64,000 nt of DNA from Strigamia acuminata (GCA_949358305.1 OX442316.1:9114001-9178000), one strand, 5' to 3'. Shown: positions 1 to 11,221, counted from the first letter of the stretch. Numbers and translations are program-made. Notes: generated from the sequence alone by a model not told the origin.

Positions 1-81
1 TGCTGTTGCGTGTGCTGCTCCTGAGCTTTGCAGCTGAACAATGGACAATGGACTCGACTCTCAAAACATTTTTTATTTCAG

Positions 82-957
82 ATCTGGGGTGTGCCTGGCT
101 TTACACATCACTTCGGAAAAACCAAGTGGATGGGAATATTCCGTTTTTATTTTTTTAGTTCTTAATTTGATCTCCTTTACCGTTATATCTGCTGCATACG
201 TTTGGATGTTTCTAGTGGCAAGAAATAGTCAAAAATCATTTCGCACACAGGAATCAAAATGGGATCAAACTATGGCAAAAAGAATGTCACTTATTGTGTT
301 TACAGACTTTTGTTGCTGGATGCCAATTATTATACTCGGTTTTATGTCTCTATCGAAAGTGATCATTCCGCCTCAGGTAAACTTAGTTATTAAATAAAGA
401 GTCAATATTTAATTATGTAAACAAAATTTTTTTTAGGTGTTTGCTTGGATTGCGGTTTTTGTTTTGCCCTTAAATGCAGCGATTAATCCAGTTCTGTACA
501 CTCTGTCAACTCCATCTTTTCTAAGTAATTAATTTTAAAATTATTTCTGTTCCGTTGTTGAATAAGTATTGAATTTTAAAGGTTGCTTTTAACAATTTAA
601 TCTTTTAGAACCGGCAACGAAGAGTGCTTGGTCTACTAGGCCTAATACAATTTCTAATATTGAAACGAGCAAAACGGCTTTAACCAATCTACCGGGTTTG
701 TGTAACTTACTATATTGCCTATGCCATTACCGGTATTCCTTTTATTTTATTTTATTTTTATTTCAAAAGCTTCACCGTATGGTAGAAACTATCAAGTTGC
801 AATTGAAGATTTCAACCTAAGCAACAAACAACATGTTGGTGATGCTGAAATTGTTCCTTTGAAAATTCTTCACACAGATAGTATTGAAAAAAGTAGTTCA
901 TTGAAACATTTTATTCCTAATGTCATAAAAGACAATAGCAATCCATTATATGATTAG
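82..957 (+). CDS. LGR/relaxin-receptor-like GPCR, C-terminal part (four exons)
   Basis: This is the 3' end of a rhodopsin-class receptor whose ligand-binding part lies off the left edge. Exons 82-376, 437-524, 609-695 and 770-957 join with matching phases (0, 1, 1), all with AG/GT borders. The reading covers TM5 (VFIFLVLNLISFTVI), an intracellular loop, TM6 with the LGR-typical AKRMSLIVFTDFCCW stretch, and TM7 with NPVLY, the family form of NPxxY. This pattern is closest to type C LGRs (relaxin receptors) and less like glycoprotein hormone receptors; that is family knowledge. The cytoplasmic tail is about 100 residues, Ser/Thr/Asn-rich, and ends at TAG 955-957. A poly(A) signal AATAAA lies at 1027-1032. 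The receptor would sit in the plasma membrane and signal through G proteins. The exact subtype is uncertain because the leucine-rich ectodomain is missing. Confidence 0.85.
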
Positions 958-1567
958 TTAATTAATTTAATTTTAATTTTTTTTTTACTAAATCGTCGTT
1001 ACACCCGTTCATCTGCCAGACATAGAAATAAACGTTTTAATACCAACAACTATTCTTTTTTGTCATTCTGCCGTAACGCAATAACCAGTTCAAAATACTG
1101 CATATTGAAGTAAGCCCTAAAGTAATGTAAGAAAATTACGTCAATTTGAATTGCTATACAATATACAATACAGCAAGTTAAAGCTTTGCGTGCATGACCT
1201 TGCATTGCGTTGCATTGTAGCTAGCTGCCCACTAGGGCTTTGTATTTTGATTTTAATTCATATAATTTTAATTTCAAATTTGGCATATTTTCATAATCAA
1301 CACAACAAAAACCTACGTTGCTTTGCTTTGCTGACTACAAATGTCAGTCAAGGAAGAGGAAATTTCTAAACAATTTTATATAAAACGCATATTTTTTTTA
1401 TTTGGATTTTATTTTAAAAGGAAATTTATTGCATAAACAGGCTAATAGTGAATCGATCCATTTGACGTGAATTTAGAAAACAAACGGTGATCAAACGAAA
1501 TTGGAGTAACGATACCACACCAGAACTAGGTTCTACTTTCCAGACCTGCATTAATCATACAAAGAAA
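958..1567. other. Intergenic, AT-rich; no gene seen
   Basis: This holds the receptor 3' UTR with AATAAA near 1027 and the presumed promoter and 5' UTR of the next gene. A possible 5' UTR acceptor (TTTAG) ends at 1476. No repeat or coding signal was recognised. Confidence 0.5.
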
Positions 1568-2623
1568 ATGTGGGCAAAAATCCAAAGTATTGGCATTAGT
1601 GAATTGAAATGGAGAAATTTTTCCTTACATTGCAGTCACCCTGAACGTTTAGTTCAGTGTAAGGTACATAAAATAGTTTTAATGTTCAGAAATCAATTTA
1701 TTTTTATTAATTTTTATTTTTCAATTATTTGGTCAATACATTTAGTGGTCAGTGAAACCAATTTTGTTTGTCGTATATCGTTTACTAATGGCTGCCTACG
1801 TGACAGCTCACTTTTGTTTTCAAGCAGTAAACTCTAAAAAATTCTTAATTACTCTCACTAATTGGGGCTATTGTGTCATAACTATTAATTTTGTGATAAA
1901 ATTATTGGCTGCTTTTATATATTTTAATTGGATAGATAAAGGTAAGCAAGATTGTTTTTTTTTTTTATTCTAATTTTAATTTTTTTAAATTTTTAATTGT
2001 ACGTTAGATATGAATACACATGATCGAATCGTAACAACTAAAGGTACGTATATCTATTAAATTACATTTCAAATACTAATGTACAAAATTTATAAATATT
2101 TTAAATAGTTCCTATATTTCTTAAAATTTCTTGGGTGTTAACAAATCTCAGTACTTCAACTTCAATAGTGATAACAACAGCTTATTGGATTTTTGTGTAT
2201 CCTGGTAAGTGTCACTGTCATTTCTCATTGTCTGTTACATAATTCTTATCTAGATAATAATTCACTCTAGGTGAAACCTCGGCTCCAGATTACGCAAATA
2301 TTCAAATACACGCTATCAATTCAGTTGTAATTGTCTTAGATTTAATATTAATCAGCATTCCTTTTCGCCTTCTTCATTTTTATCAACCTATGTTATTTGG
2401 TGCAAGTTACCTGATATTTAATCTAATTTACTGGCTAAAAACGAAAGAACAAGTTTATTCAGTTTTAGACTGGGAAAAAGTAACGCGATCTATCATTTTT
2501 ATAACTCTAATGTTTCTTCTTCTTGTTTTAATTCATTCACTTGCATTTATTCTAAATACTTTACTTTCCTCCATCTGTGTTAAAACAAATAATAGATCAC
2601 AATCGCAAGCAATAGATCCGTAA
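1568..2623 (+). CDS. Rolling-stone-like multipass membrane protein, copy A
   Basis: Five exons give a 258-aa protein: 1568-1663, 1746-1941, 2008-2043, 2109-2204 and 2271-2623, with phases 0, 1, 1, 1. The start ATG at 1568 was chosen by alignment with copy B. Family landmarks seen are a tyrosine/arginine-rich first helix (FVVYRLL), TNWGY before the second helix, and a later HAINSVVIVLDL...PFRLLHFYQPMLFGASYLIFNLIYWL block followed at a distance by VLDW. This arrangement is characteristic of the rolling stone family (FAR-17a/AIG1-like fold), whose Drosophila founder acts in myoblast fusion. About six or seven hydrophobic segments imply a plasma-membrane or ER location. The third exon, a hydrophilic loop, is the most divergent from copy B. 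The function in this organism is unknown; the family assignment is by recognition, not search. Confidence 0.8.
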
Positions 2624-3937
2624 TATGCTTCGTTTAGTGTCCTAAGAGATTGTAAAGATAGTTCTATTTTATTCTTTTGCTTTTAATCGTGTTAGTTATT
2701 GTAAGTGATTAAAAATTGTAAAAATCAGATACAGAGGCTTCGCACCGAATCATATCTTGTTATCTTCCGGTAATCGTTTTCTTATTTATTTGTGGGTCAA
2801 TGTCAGAGTGATACATATACGAATACATAATCATCTAAATTGCTGCCTTGTTGACTGAAAGACGTATTAAATAACGTCACATTATGCCAAAGGCAAAAAC
2901 GGATGTTGCTTTGTGAGCACCCTTCGTAATTATTGTTCCGTGGCTGCAACTTTTTCCACGAAAATCATTTCTGTGAAAAATTCGTAACGAACAGTCGTGA
3001 TGTCACAATATTAATGCTGTGAGTGTATGTTTGTTCCTATCATAACATTTTTTAGTAGTTAATCAGTCAATTAAAAACAATCTAAAAATAACAACCGAGC
3101 GAACCCTCAGTGTAATAGATTGCTTTCTTCATTCTTTACATTAAGGTTTCTATAACCATAATCAGTTTTTTATTGAAAAAAAATTTCTAAAGCTATCTTA
3201 TATTCATATCTGTAAAATTCTTGACTTATTTTGCAGACATGACTAAAAAATAAGTCAAGATAAACAGGAATATTGAAAATAAGTAATAAAATGGAATTAT
3301 TAATTTGAATGATAATTCTAACTTACTAAAATCAATAAAGATAAGTCAAAAATTGTTTTTTGTGCACCTTTAATTTCTATTCGAATCCGACGTTAAGCAA
3401 TCATAATCATTTAAGAGCAGGATGTGTTGAATTCCTGTTCTCATTTATAAAAAGTGCATGTAATTACATAAGATTTTACGTCACAATATACAGTATTTCA
3501 TTCATTTAAGTTATTTGAACGAGTTGTCGTTAACATTGGTTCTATTTTCAGTGATGTCAAACTTTTTAGGATAAAAAAAGACGTCTGATATTTCAAACTA
3601 ATGTTTATCTTTATACGTTGCTAGGTAATTATTGAATTCCAATAACTACAAGTTCAAATCAAGTAAGTAAAATACGATTTCGTATAAATCTTCATCTAAT
3701 CTCATTCACCTATTAACCTAATCATCGTATAACTATACTTTATGACAGGACACATCATTTATCATTTTATTTACAATGAGAACGTTTTAATTATAAGAGA
3801 AGTCCGACCGGCAGCGTTATCTTATTTGTGTGGAGCCTTGAAGGTATGCATGAAAATGTGTCTACATACGTATACATATTACAATAAATTTTCTAATTCG
3901 TTTTAGTCTTACAATATATTCTATATACATTTTTAAA
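2624..3937. other. Intergenic between the two rolling-stone-like genes
   Basis: About 1.3 kb of AT-rich sequence without a supportable ORF. It contains the copy A 3' UTR and the copy B promoter. Short direct-repeat pieces such as AATAAGTCAAGA-like words recur near 3220-3350, but no transposon ends were found. Confidence 0.5.
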
Positions 3938-5046
3938 ATGAAATGTCAAGGATTGAAAAGAATTTGTACTTCTGAAATCAATTGTAGGAATTTCTTGTTT
4001 GGCTATGAACATTACAAACAACTTATTCGGCCAAGGGTAGGTCGTACTTAATGACATGAAAGTTGACATATATAATCGAGATGTTTATTTATTTACAGTG
4101 GCCTATAAAACCTCGGATTTATGTAGTCTACAGATTAATTGTATTAATTTACACATGGTTTCTTTTTATATGGCGATGTGTAGCCAATAATAATTTTTAT
4201 AAATTTTTAACCATTTGGGGCTATTTTACAATCGTAATTAACTTTACAGTCAAATTTATTGCCGTTGTTATTTACTATTCTTGGTTGGAGCATAAAGGTA
4301 GGAAGATGTCGTAGAAATATTACATAAAACTGATGCATCATGATCTTTAACTAGAACAACCAGATGAAAGAGAAGAAGAATCTTCAGCAAACTGTAGAAA
4401 TAATGGTAAGTAAATTGAATTTTTGAACCAGAATATTTACAGTAATTATTTTATTTCTTGTTATTCTTTTAGTGAACCGCGTAACCTCTGTACCTGTATT
4501 ACTGAAATTATCATGGTTGTTCACAAACGTGTCTTCAAATATTTCATTTATGGTTACAATTATATATTGGTTGTTTCTTTACTCGAAAGGTGCTGCTTGA
4601 TACACCATCAAAATTCAAAAATACCGAATAGAAATACTTATTTATTGATTTTTTGGCTTTCAGAGTTAGGACCACCTGACCACTTCAATGTGCAACTACA
4701 TGTAGTGAATTCAATTTTAGTCCTGGTCGACATTGTCATTATCCACATTCCATGCCGTTTGCTCCATTTTTACCAACCAATTCTTTTCGCTCTTTTATAT
4801 GTAATTTTAAATGTCACTCTTTGGGCTACAGAAGGGATTATAGTTTATAAAATACTTAACTGGTATCGACCAAGCAAAACGTGGATTACTATTTTTGGTG
4901 TAATTATTTTCTTAATTGTGCTTCACACATTCTTATTTTTGATTACTAAAGCACTTAATCAATGTAATAACTGTAGAAATTCTAAAAGAAATAATTATAA
5001 TCCACACCCTAATGGTGAAATTATTGTTGAGACAATTATAAAATGA
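3938..5046 (+). CDS. Rolling-stone-like multipass membrane protein, copy B
   Basis: Five exons give a 282-aa protein: 3938-4036, 4099-4297, 4355-4405, 4473-4589 and 4664-5046. Intron positions and phases (0, 1, 1, 1) match copy A exactly, so the two arose by tandem duplication after the introns were in place. Shared blocks are RIYVVYRLI, TIWGYF, VQLHVVNSILVLVDIV, PCRLLHFYQPILFALLY and a K-I-L-N-W motif in place of VLDW. The third exon codes for an acidic loop (DEREEES). The C-terminal tail is Asn/Lys-rich and cytoplasmic if the family topology holds. AATAAA occurs at 5134-5139 and again near 5214. Protein-level divergence from copy A is large, so the duplication is old. Confidence 0.8.
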
Positions 5047-6382
5047 AATTTTTACAAATATGGGTGACTCAATTGTAGTAATGGTAGGTAGAATCCTCAA
5101 TTCTGAAATGACAGTGGCATTGACTCAAGTTCAATAAAACATGAGTCAGTCTGTATGACAAATGACAAAAAACTTAAAATAAAATAGTATTTCTATACTT
5201 ATTTATAACGGTTCAAATAAACACATTTTAATTTAAATAATTAATGGTTTTACCATTCAACGAGTTTTCAGGATTTTAGCGATAAATAAATTTAATTATT
5301 TTAAAAATTGTTTAATCAATCGGAGTGGATAAACCCAGAGAATCATCCAATCTCGGCTCTTATCACAGTTGGCGCCAAACTTGATTTGTATACTGTTTGA
5401 TTATAGCTTGAAACAAACGTACACGAAACAATACCATATTGCATCGCTTCCATGGGCGATAAATCGGTCCTTCCCAAAGCATAATCGCCATCAATAGGGA
5501 TTTTAACTCCTGATTCATTACATTTTAGAAACATAGATGGCGCCACCGTTTCCAATCACAAACTGCCTCTGGTCGCTGTCGCCATCTAGACACAACCGAA
5601 TGAAACAACCGTATTGAATACCGCCCACATCGCTTCAACATCTAACTCGGGCGATCTAACGTCAAAGTATCCATATTTCCGAAGTAATAAAATTAAAAAT
5701 GGAATTAAAACAAATGGAACAATTAACAAGCTTTATTAACAACATTTTCAATCAATATCGCACAGAATAATATAATATATCTCGCAATCCCAAGCGATGG
5801 CTTCACTGCACGGCAGCCAAATCCTCCTCCTTTAATTTCCACACGACGACAGCCGCAAATAATGCGAGAATTTGTGTGCTGCACTTTTTATATCAACCCA
5901 TAGTGTGACCAATTCAAATTTCCTCATAAATCTAATAATGCTTGTTTTCAAAATTCAAATTTTTCAATAAAAATAGCACAAATAAACAAAGTGCCACTCA
6001 CAATTTGCCACAAATTTTTGTCAAACATTTTAAATTAAACCTCAACTTACCATTCAAAACAAATCCACCTCCAAGTGTTAACACACTGAAAAATTAAGAA
6101 AAGAAAACTTTAAAGGAACTTTAAATTCAGTCAAAATTTCGTTTTTCTCGATGTTGATATCGGAAAATGTTTTTTCTACCTAAAAAGTAAAAACAAAATA
6201 ATTGAATGTTAAAAATAAATGAGGAATATTGTTTGGTTAAAATTTAATTTTTAACAGTAAGCCGCATTAAATTTTTAAATTTTTAAATTTTCAGCTCGTT
6301 TCCAATCGAGTAGACTTGGTTTGCCGGCCATTTACGAGCAACTTCAATTTTCTAGGCAATTTTGCAAAGTGGAATTTAAAAG

Positions 6383-6475
6383 AAATCGGTGGGAATAGTC
6401 CATGCGTCTATTTCCACCGAATTTTGTGATCATTTTGAAAGAAATCGGTGGAAATGCGTCTATTTCCACCGATTT
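6383..6475. repeat. Duplicated hairpin-forming inverted repeat
   Basis: Positions 6442-6455 and 6462-6475 are a perfect 14-bp inverted repeat (AAATCGGTGGAAAT) with a 6-nt loop GCGTCT. A second, imperfect copy with the same loop and right arm lies just upstream at about 6383-6422. The pair looks like a tandem duplication of one palindrome. Confidence 0.8.
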
Positions 6476-6585
6476 AATCATTAGTCATACATTTGTTTTA
6501 AATTGTCACCAACTTACTGTGTAAAAAGCATTCATCCTTACACGTCCGGACAGCGTCATTTAAGGAAAATTTAGTTTATATTTGC

Positions 6586-6594
6586 ACTATATAA
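6586..6594 (+). promoter_or_regulatory. TATA box for the split-start Cys-rich gene
   Basis: TATATAAA-type box followed within 40 bases by a TTTTCACT initiator-like word. If the start site is there, the first upstream ATG (6605) is in or before the leader. It is in a different register from the mature protein and meets a stop after the splice. Confidence 0.5.
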
Positions 6595-6668
6595 ACTTGC
6601 AAAAATGAAAGGTTTGGTACTTCTGGTTTTCACTGCGAGCCGATCAATACATTCTATTCACTACAAAG

Positions 6669-7156
6669 ATGTGAGTATAGCTTGAGAAATTTATTCTTTA
6701 AAACTGTGTGTAATAAGATTTATATATTTATGTTATAGGAATACGCATTTAATTTTTGTCGTAGTTTTACTTACAATTTTCAATTCGTCTTACGGACTAG
6801 AAAATTGCCAGAATTTATTAGCTAACTGTACAACAGTTTACGATGATGGATGCTCGAACGACGACGGCAATGCAGAGAAGTTTTGTAGTTATTTAGAAAA
6901 CGCTTGTGGATGTGTTCAAAGTTGCGTACAAAAAAACGATAAAGATGTAAAGACATGCACTGTTGGGTGCTTTGATGATTCAATGGGAGATTTTTGCAGC
7001 GATTCTTATTGTATTTGTGTGGGAGGCTGTAAGAATTTGGACCAAACAGATGATTGTAAGAGATGTGATACTGAAAAAGCTGAATGTGAATGTTTTTACA
7101 ATTGTGAGGAAAAAAATGAGGCGTGTTGGAAGGATTGTAAATCAAAGAATAATTAA
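6669..7156 (+). CDS. Cysteine-rich secreted protein with intron-split start codon
   Basis: Two exons: 6669-6670 supplies only AT, and 6739-7156 supplies the G and the rest (139 aa). The donor GTGAGT at 6671 is strong and the acceptor is TTATAG. Only this join gives an ATG followed at once by a signal peptide (MNTHLIFVVVLLTIFNSSYG), and no other in-frame start exists upstream. The mature chain has 20 cysteines in repeated CX3C pairs (CVQSC...CTVGC, CVGGC...CKRC, CFYNC...CWKDC) linked by CXC motifs. It belongs with the genes at 58567, 59421, 61254 and 62727. The protein is presumably secreted and disulfide-stapled. Paired CX3C motifs 6-10 residues apart are the hallmark of alpha-hairpin peptides, so I infer stacked helical hairpins. 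The function is unknown. Confidence 0.75.
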
Positions 7157-8064
7157 TTGTGTAATTTAAATTTTAAATGTTGCTGATACACAGTTGTAGC
7201 AACGATAACCTGGTGTATTTATAGAAATATGAAAAATAAAATTTATATTTTCATTATTTATCGAAACTGTAGTAGCGTTTGTTTTATTATAAATTTTAAA
7301 ATATTTTAAAATTAAAATTTATTTTTACTGAAAGAATAATAATACTTGAATTTTAATATTCACTACTCAAACTAATCAATCGTTTCACCACAGCAGTGAG
7401 TCCAAATTTGATTCCGATAAATTTTTTATAATTTTTGATTGAAATTTATTTTACGTCTTTTCCGGTTTCCCCTGCAATTTCAACATCATTATTACACATG
7501 GTTAATGACTAAACTTCCTCTCCTTGTTGAGATACCGGTTGGTCAGTGGCGCATTATGCTAGGGGTCCACCAATTTATGTTAATAAATTAAAAGCAAAAT
7601 AAGTATAAAAATGTTATATTTTATTTTTATTTTTATAAACTGATCAACTGAAATGGTAAGGTGTATACTCGACAGCCTATAAAATTTCCCTCGCAAATCG
7701 AGAGGGTTGCAAACCCTTAGAAAAACCCTTTGACACAAGATGGAGACTTTCTTCTAGTGTTGGCAAGATGGTGGCATCAACACTTCGGGAGAAGATGTTT
7801 TATTTATTATCGTGGTTGTCCGGCGCTGACTCTACCATCAGCGCCACTCTTTGTGGTTTTTTGTGCGTTCTGCGCGACTTGTGAGGCTTATGGGATTGTA
7901 TACAATACCACGACATTGTTACGTATGGATGATTTCACGAATGTACAAATACAATTATTCATAAAAACGTAAGATATATTTTGATGCTGTCATAGGCCTA
8001 TGCTTTTTATTAATTATTTATATTGCTGGTATACAAAATAGTGCAAGAAATTTACAAACATATT
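7157..8064. other. Intergenic; no gene seen
   Basis: AT-rich, with AATAAA near 7236 serving the upstream gene. A more GC-balanced stretch at 7680-7930 has open frames but no recognised domain and looks like a decayed repeat. Confidence 0.4.
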
Positions 8065-8146
8065 CGTCAACTTCAACTTCAATTAATGTAAATGTTTGGT
8101 AGAAACGTCAACTTCAACTTCAATTAATGTAAATGTTTGGTAGAAA
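8065..8146. repeat. 41-bp tandem duplication at the end of a peptide gene
   Basis: Two identical 41-bp copies, 8065-8105 and 8106-8146. The stop codon of the minus-strand peptide gene (8124-8126) lies in the right-hand copy, so the duplication shapes its C-terminal tail or 3' UTR. Confidence 0.85.
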
Positions 8147-8366
8147 CGCCAACTTCAGCACACACTGGTTGCTTCACGCTTAAGGTTTGGAAAAGGGCTT
8201 CAGGGACGGCGTCGAAAAACTCGCTAGCTCCTGGAACTGCACAAGCCATGGTAATGAATTGTTTCACAAACTCTCCAAATTGTTCTTGCAGTTTGGTGAT
8301 GTCTCCGGCACTTGTTTGAGCCACAAGCATTGCCACAATAAAAACGACTAAACTGTATCTCGACAT
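8124..8366 (-). CDS. Two-Cys CXhP secreted peptide 1 (80 aa)
   Basis: Small secreted peptide of a family repeated through this window. It has an N-terminal signal peptide (hydrophobic core SLVVFIVAMLVA, predicted cut after TSA at residue 20), then an amphipathic stretch, Cys42 in ACAVPG (the C-X-hydrophobic-P motif), 26 intervening residues and Cys69, followed by an 11-residue tail. The spacing matches the members at 18967, 21143, 26270 and 51294. The ATG lies 12 nt after a 3' splice site, and the 5' UTR intron spans 8379-8473. One disulfide is likely. The function is not recognisable; antimicrobial, venom-like or signalling roles are only guesses. Confidence 0.7.
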   Translation of the reverse strand: MSRYSLVVFIVAMLVAQTSAGDITKLQEQFGEFVKQFITMACAVPGASEFFDAVPEALFQTLSVKQPVCAEVGVSTKHLH

Positions 8367-8378
8367 GATAAAATAAAC

Positions 8379-8473
8379 CTGTAAAACTGAATTGGAAGAA
8401 AATCAATTCACAGTAAAATTTAAAAATACGCCAAAATTCATATAACTAACGATTTTAAATTGAAATGGCTTAC
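8379..8473 (-). other. 5' UTR intron of peptide gene 1
   Basis: On the minus strand the donor CTAAG/GTAAGC is at the right edge and the acceptor TTTTACAG at the left, directly before the start codon. A TATA box (AGTATAAATA) sits at 8546-8553. Confidence 0.7.
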
Positions 8474-8545
8474 CTTAGGAGACGAGTAGTGGTTTGAAGA
8501 GTAATTCTTTGTGATGTAATATAAATCTGTGGTCTCAGCAAGCTG

Positions 8546-8553
8546 TATTTATA
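8546..8553 (-). promoter_or_regulatory. TATA box, peptide gene 1
   Basis: TATAAATA on the minus strand, upstream of the noncoding first exon. Confidence 0.6.
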
Positions 8554-9338
8554 CTAAAAAAACGTCCAAAAAGGTCATGTCCTCTGGTTACCTTTAACAC
8601 GTCATAAGGAAAGAATATTGCACTGCGTATGTGTATATGTTTGTAAGCTGAATTGCTCCTGTCGTATCAATAGATTTTTTTTAATTTCCCTGTTTAATTT
8701 TTATTTATTTTATTGTTAGAATGAGAAGTTGGAGGAAATTTTTTTTAATATTTCCGACAAGTTATCGAAGAAAACAATACGAGGAAAAGTGATAAAACTG
8801 ATTTGGTTTTCCATTTTGTTTTACTCGTCACACAACTAAAGATTGCCTGCAAATCGAGGTAAGAATTTATTACCATCATACATTACGAATATTAGCTAAA
8901 GATGCAATAGTTTAGGGTATTATTTATATTTAAATCAATTATTCAGTTTCAGTTATCTTTTAAAAAGTTTTATAGCCTCACTGCTTCTTTAGAATTCAAA
9001 GCACATTAAATTTTGTATGATTAATTTTTTTTATTTTGCAGTTATAATGTGACTACAATTCATCTGATGCTTTCTGTTGAAGACAGCTGCACAAAGGTAT
9101 TTAAAAATAGTTTTATAGTTTTCATAATTTGAGTGTAGAAAACGGTGAAAAAAGTGGTTCAGTGTACGTACGACTATTGTCTGATTGTATCACTAAAAAA
9201 ATGAACTAAATGTTGCAAATATAGTGAACATAAAAATAAATTTAACTTTTTTTTATTTGTTATAATATTATTCTAGACAGACTACAATTAGTTTTTCACA
9301 TTTTATACATATATATTTTTTATCATGCATAAATAAAA
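8554..9338. other. Intergenic between peptide genes 1 and 2
   Basis: AT-rich, no ORF or transposon end recognised. Confidence 0.4.
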
Positions 9339-9584
9339 TTATTCTGATGGTTTATCAGTTTTAGTAAGATATTCGGTACACAATGGCTCAGGCAAATCCC
9401 AGGCCTTTGATATTGCATTCGCATTCAGGTGAACGATAGGAAATTCACAAATCCAAGTCAGGAAGGGTTTTATTCCGTGTTCTCCAATTTTTTCAACAGC
9501 TTTGAAAAGTGATTCCCCTGCGTGTGCGCATGCAACAACGAACGTAAGCAAAAAAATGGAAATCATGATTTGTTTTACGTCCAT
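9339..9584 (-). CDS. Two-Cys CXhP secreted peptide 2 (81 aa)
   Basis: Signal peptide with core IMISIFLLTFVVACA and the family cleavage context HAG/ES. The first mature Cys is residue 46 in ICEFPI; the second is Cys69 after only 22 residues, four fewer than the commonest spacing. A 12-residue polar tail follows. The 5' UTR intron is 9591-9656 (donor GTATGT, acceptor TTTGTAG), with a TATA box (ATATAAAA) at 9734-9741. Same orientation and architecture as its neighbours. The sequence is divergent from peptide 1 outside the motif. Function unknown. Confidence 0.7.
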   Translation of the reverse strand: MDVKQIMISIFLLTFVVACAHAGESLFKAVEKIGEHGIKPFLTWICEFPIVHLNANAISKAWDLPEPLCTEYLTKTDKPSE

Positions 9585-9733
9585 TCCAATCTACAAATGA
9601 AAACAAATTAATGATACTTAATTGCTTATAATCTGCATAAAAAATTCTAAACATACCTGAATAGTAAATCTGTATGGTGTGCTTCTCATGAAAATAACAG
9701 CTCGTTTTTTAGTTTTTCCTACATAATTTGTCC

Positions 9734-9741
9734 TTTTATAT
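9734..9741 (-). promoter_or_regulatory. TATA box, peptide gene 2
   Basis: ATATAAAA on the minus strand, about 80 nt upstream of the 5' UTR donor. Confidence 0.55.
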
Positions 9742-10573
9742 GTGTAAAGTTTTCGGTTTGTCAATTCTGAATTGATGTGACTAATGCTTTTAATGTTTAT
9801 AATTTGTCATTTGATATTTTATTACAAAGCAGAAGGTTGTTTACCTTAAAATTAATTGTTTATTCCTGGATTAAAGTGTTATTCACAATAAATTTGTAAT
9901 TCGGTGAAATATTGCACAAATTCTTTGCTTTACTTTAATAACTTAAGGGCGTGTCGACCTAATGTTGTCGACCTAAATGCTGCGTTCCCAAAAAGTTTGA
10001 TTGTCATGTCGATGTGGCCGAATTTCTTATCTTTAAAAAAAAATGTTACTGCAGTAATTTTTGCAGCGAAGAATATTCGCTGTGAAAATTTTCGTGGAAA
10101 TTAAAATTGCACCGAATCTCCAACTCTTTGGTAATTACGCATTTTATATTTTCAATTATATTTTCAATTTTTTTTACGGTGACGCATGAATATCCATTTT
10201 GTATCAGGAAATGTGAATCAGAATTACAAATAGCTAAATTTCCGTTACTATTGTCTGTCGCCAGACGATGGAGGATTGTTCATATGTAGTTCTGCAGGTG
10301 TTTCGACATGATATACGAGGTGGCAGCACAGACCCTTGAGAAATTAATACACAGTCAAAATGGCACGAAAATCCATAATGACTAATTTAATGCCAACGTC
10401 AGTTTATTTTCTCTAAAATTTTTACATACGGTACCTCAGTTGAGCTCCGATGCAAGGCAGTTTTGTGTTGAATTTATTTATTTATTTGATTAGTTTGGAC
10501 GGGAATTCAGTTAAGAATCGAACTAGTTTACTCTAGGGCCGCCAGAATTTCACATTTAAGTCAATATATTATT
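9742..10573. other. Intergenic, start of duplicated units
   Basis: No gene seen. From about 10240 the sequence is shared with 15760-16150, the left part of a larger duplicated segment. Confidence 0.5.
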
Positions 10574-10820
10574 GGTAGTTTGTTTTGGTGTACAGTATAT
10601 CGGTATGTTTATTTTTATCAAAAGAAACAGTAAAGTCAATACCATGTGGTTGTAATTTTATTTTTATTTTGGCATAATTAGTTTAGATTTAATGTTGTAA
10701 ATATTTCATACAGCATAGAATAATAATTTGAGCAAAATTAATTTTGAATTGTAGTAAGATGCATCAAGAAATGGTTCGTTGATACAAATTTTAGTCTTCT
10801 GTTTTTCCACCGTTATTGGT

Positions 10821-10982
10821 CTAGCTACCGCTACCGGTCTTGCACATTCCAAATATTTTCAAGAGCTTTTCGATGATCGAGATATCACACAACGTTCTCG
10901 AGATCTCGCCAGCATTTACTTCGGGTGCAAGAAGTAAAATGGAAATTCCGACCACAAACAAAATAAAGTAAAACTTATTCAT
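10821..10982 (-). CDS. Two-Cys secreted peptide 3 (53 aa, MNKFYF subgroup)
   Basis: Short ORF. The signal peptide is the MNKFYFILFVVGISILLLAP type, nearly identical to peptides 4 and 5, with cleavage near NAG/E. The mature part is about 28 residues: Cys32, then D-I-S where relatives have a Pro at the fourth position, 14 residues to Cys47, and a Gly/Ser tail. The conserved Pro has become Ser. The acceptor ends 6 nt before the ATG (intron 10989-11139), with TATA at 11222-11229. A near-constant signal peptide with a variable mature part is typical of secreted defence or venom peptide families (established pattern). Function unknown. Confidence 0.65.
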   Translation of the reverse strand: MNKFYFILFVVGISILLLAPEVNAGEISRTLCDISIIEKLLKIFGMCKTGSGS

Positions 10983-11221
10983 TTTAATCTAAAAAAAAAA
11001 TAAATAAAAAAGATAATGAATAAAGAGTTTCATAAAAACGAAAAAAAAATAAGCAAAAATTTGAAATTATAATATTTTTTATACTATTGGCTATTATTGT
11101 AAAATTACCTACAACTGGTTACGGTATTAGTTCTCTTACCTTTTATATCACCGTATATTTATCTTAGAAATATTATGTGGACAAAGTTGTACAGCTGTGG
11201 TGTTTGAAAATACTGAACGGA

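Larger units (their letters stand above)
5047..6604. other. Intergenic with a small foldback; no gene seen
   Basis: The copy B 3' UTR is followed by AT-rich DNA. A 70-codon minus-strand open frame near 5343-5555 resembles nothing known and lacks gene context. Segments around 5370-5590 carry the words GGCGCCA and GCGCCATCTAG, often seen in dispersed invertebrate repeats. The only structured feature is the inverted repeat at 6383-6475, listed separately. Confidence 0.45.

Noticed and set aside
5343-5555. 70-codon minus-strand frame
   Set aside because: No recognisable domain, and surrounding sequence looks like decayed repeat.
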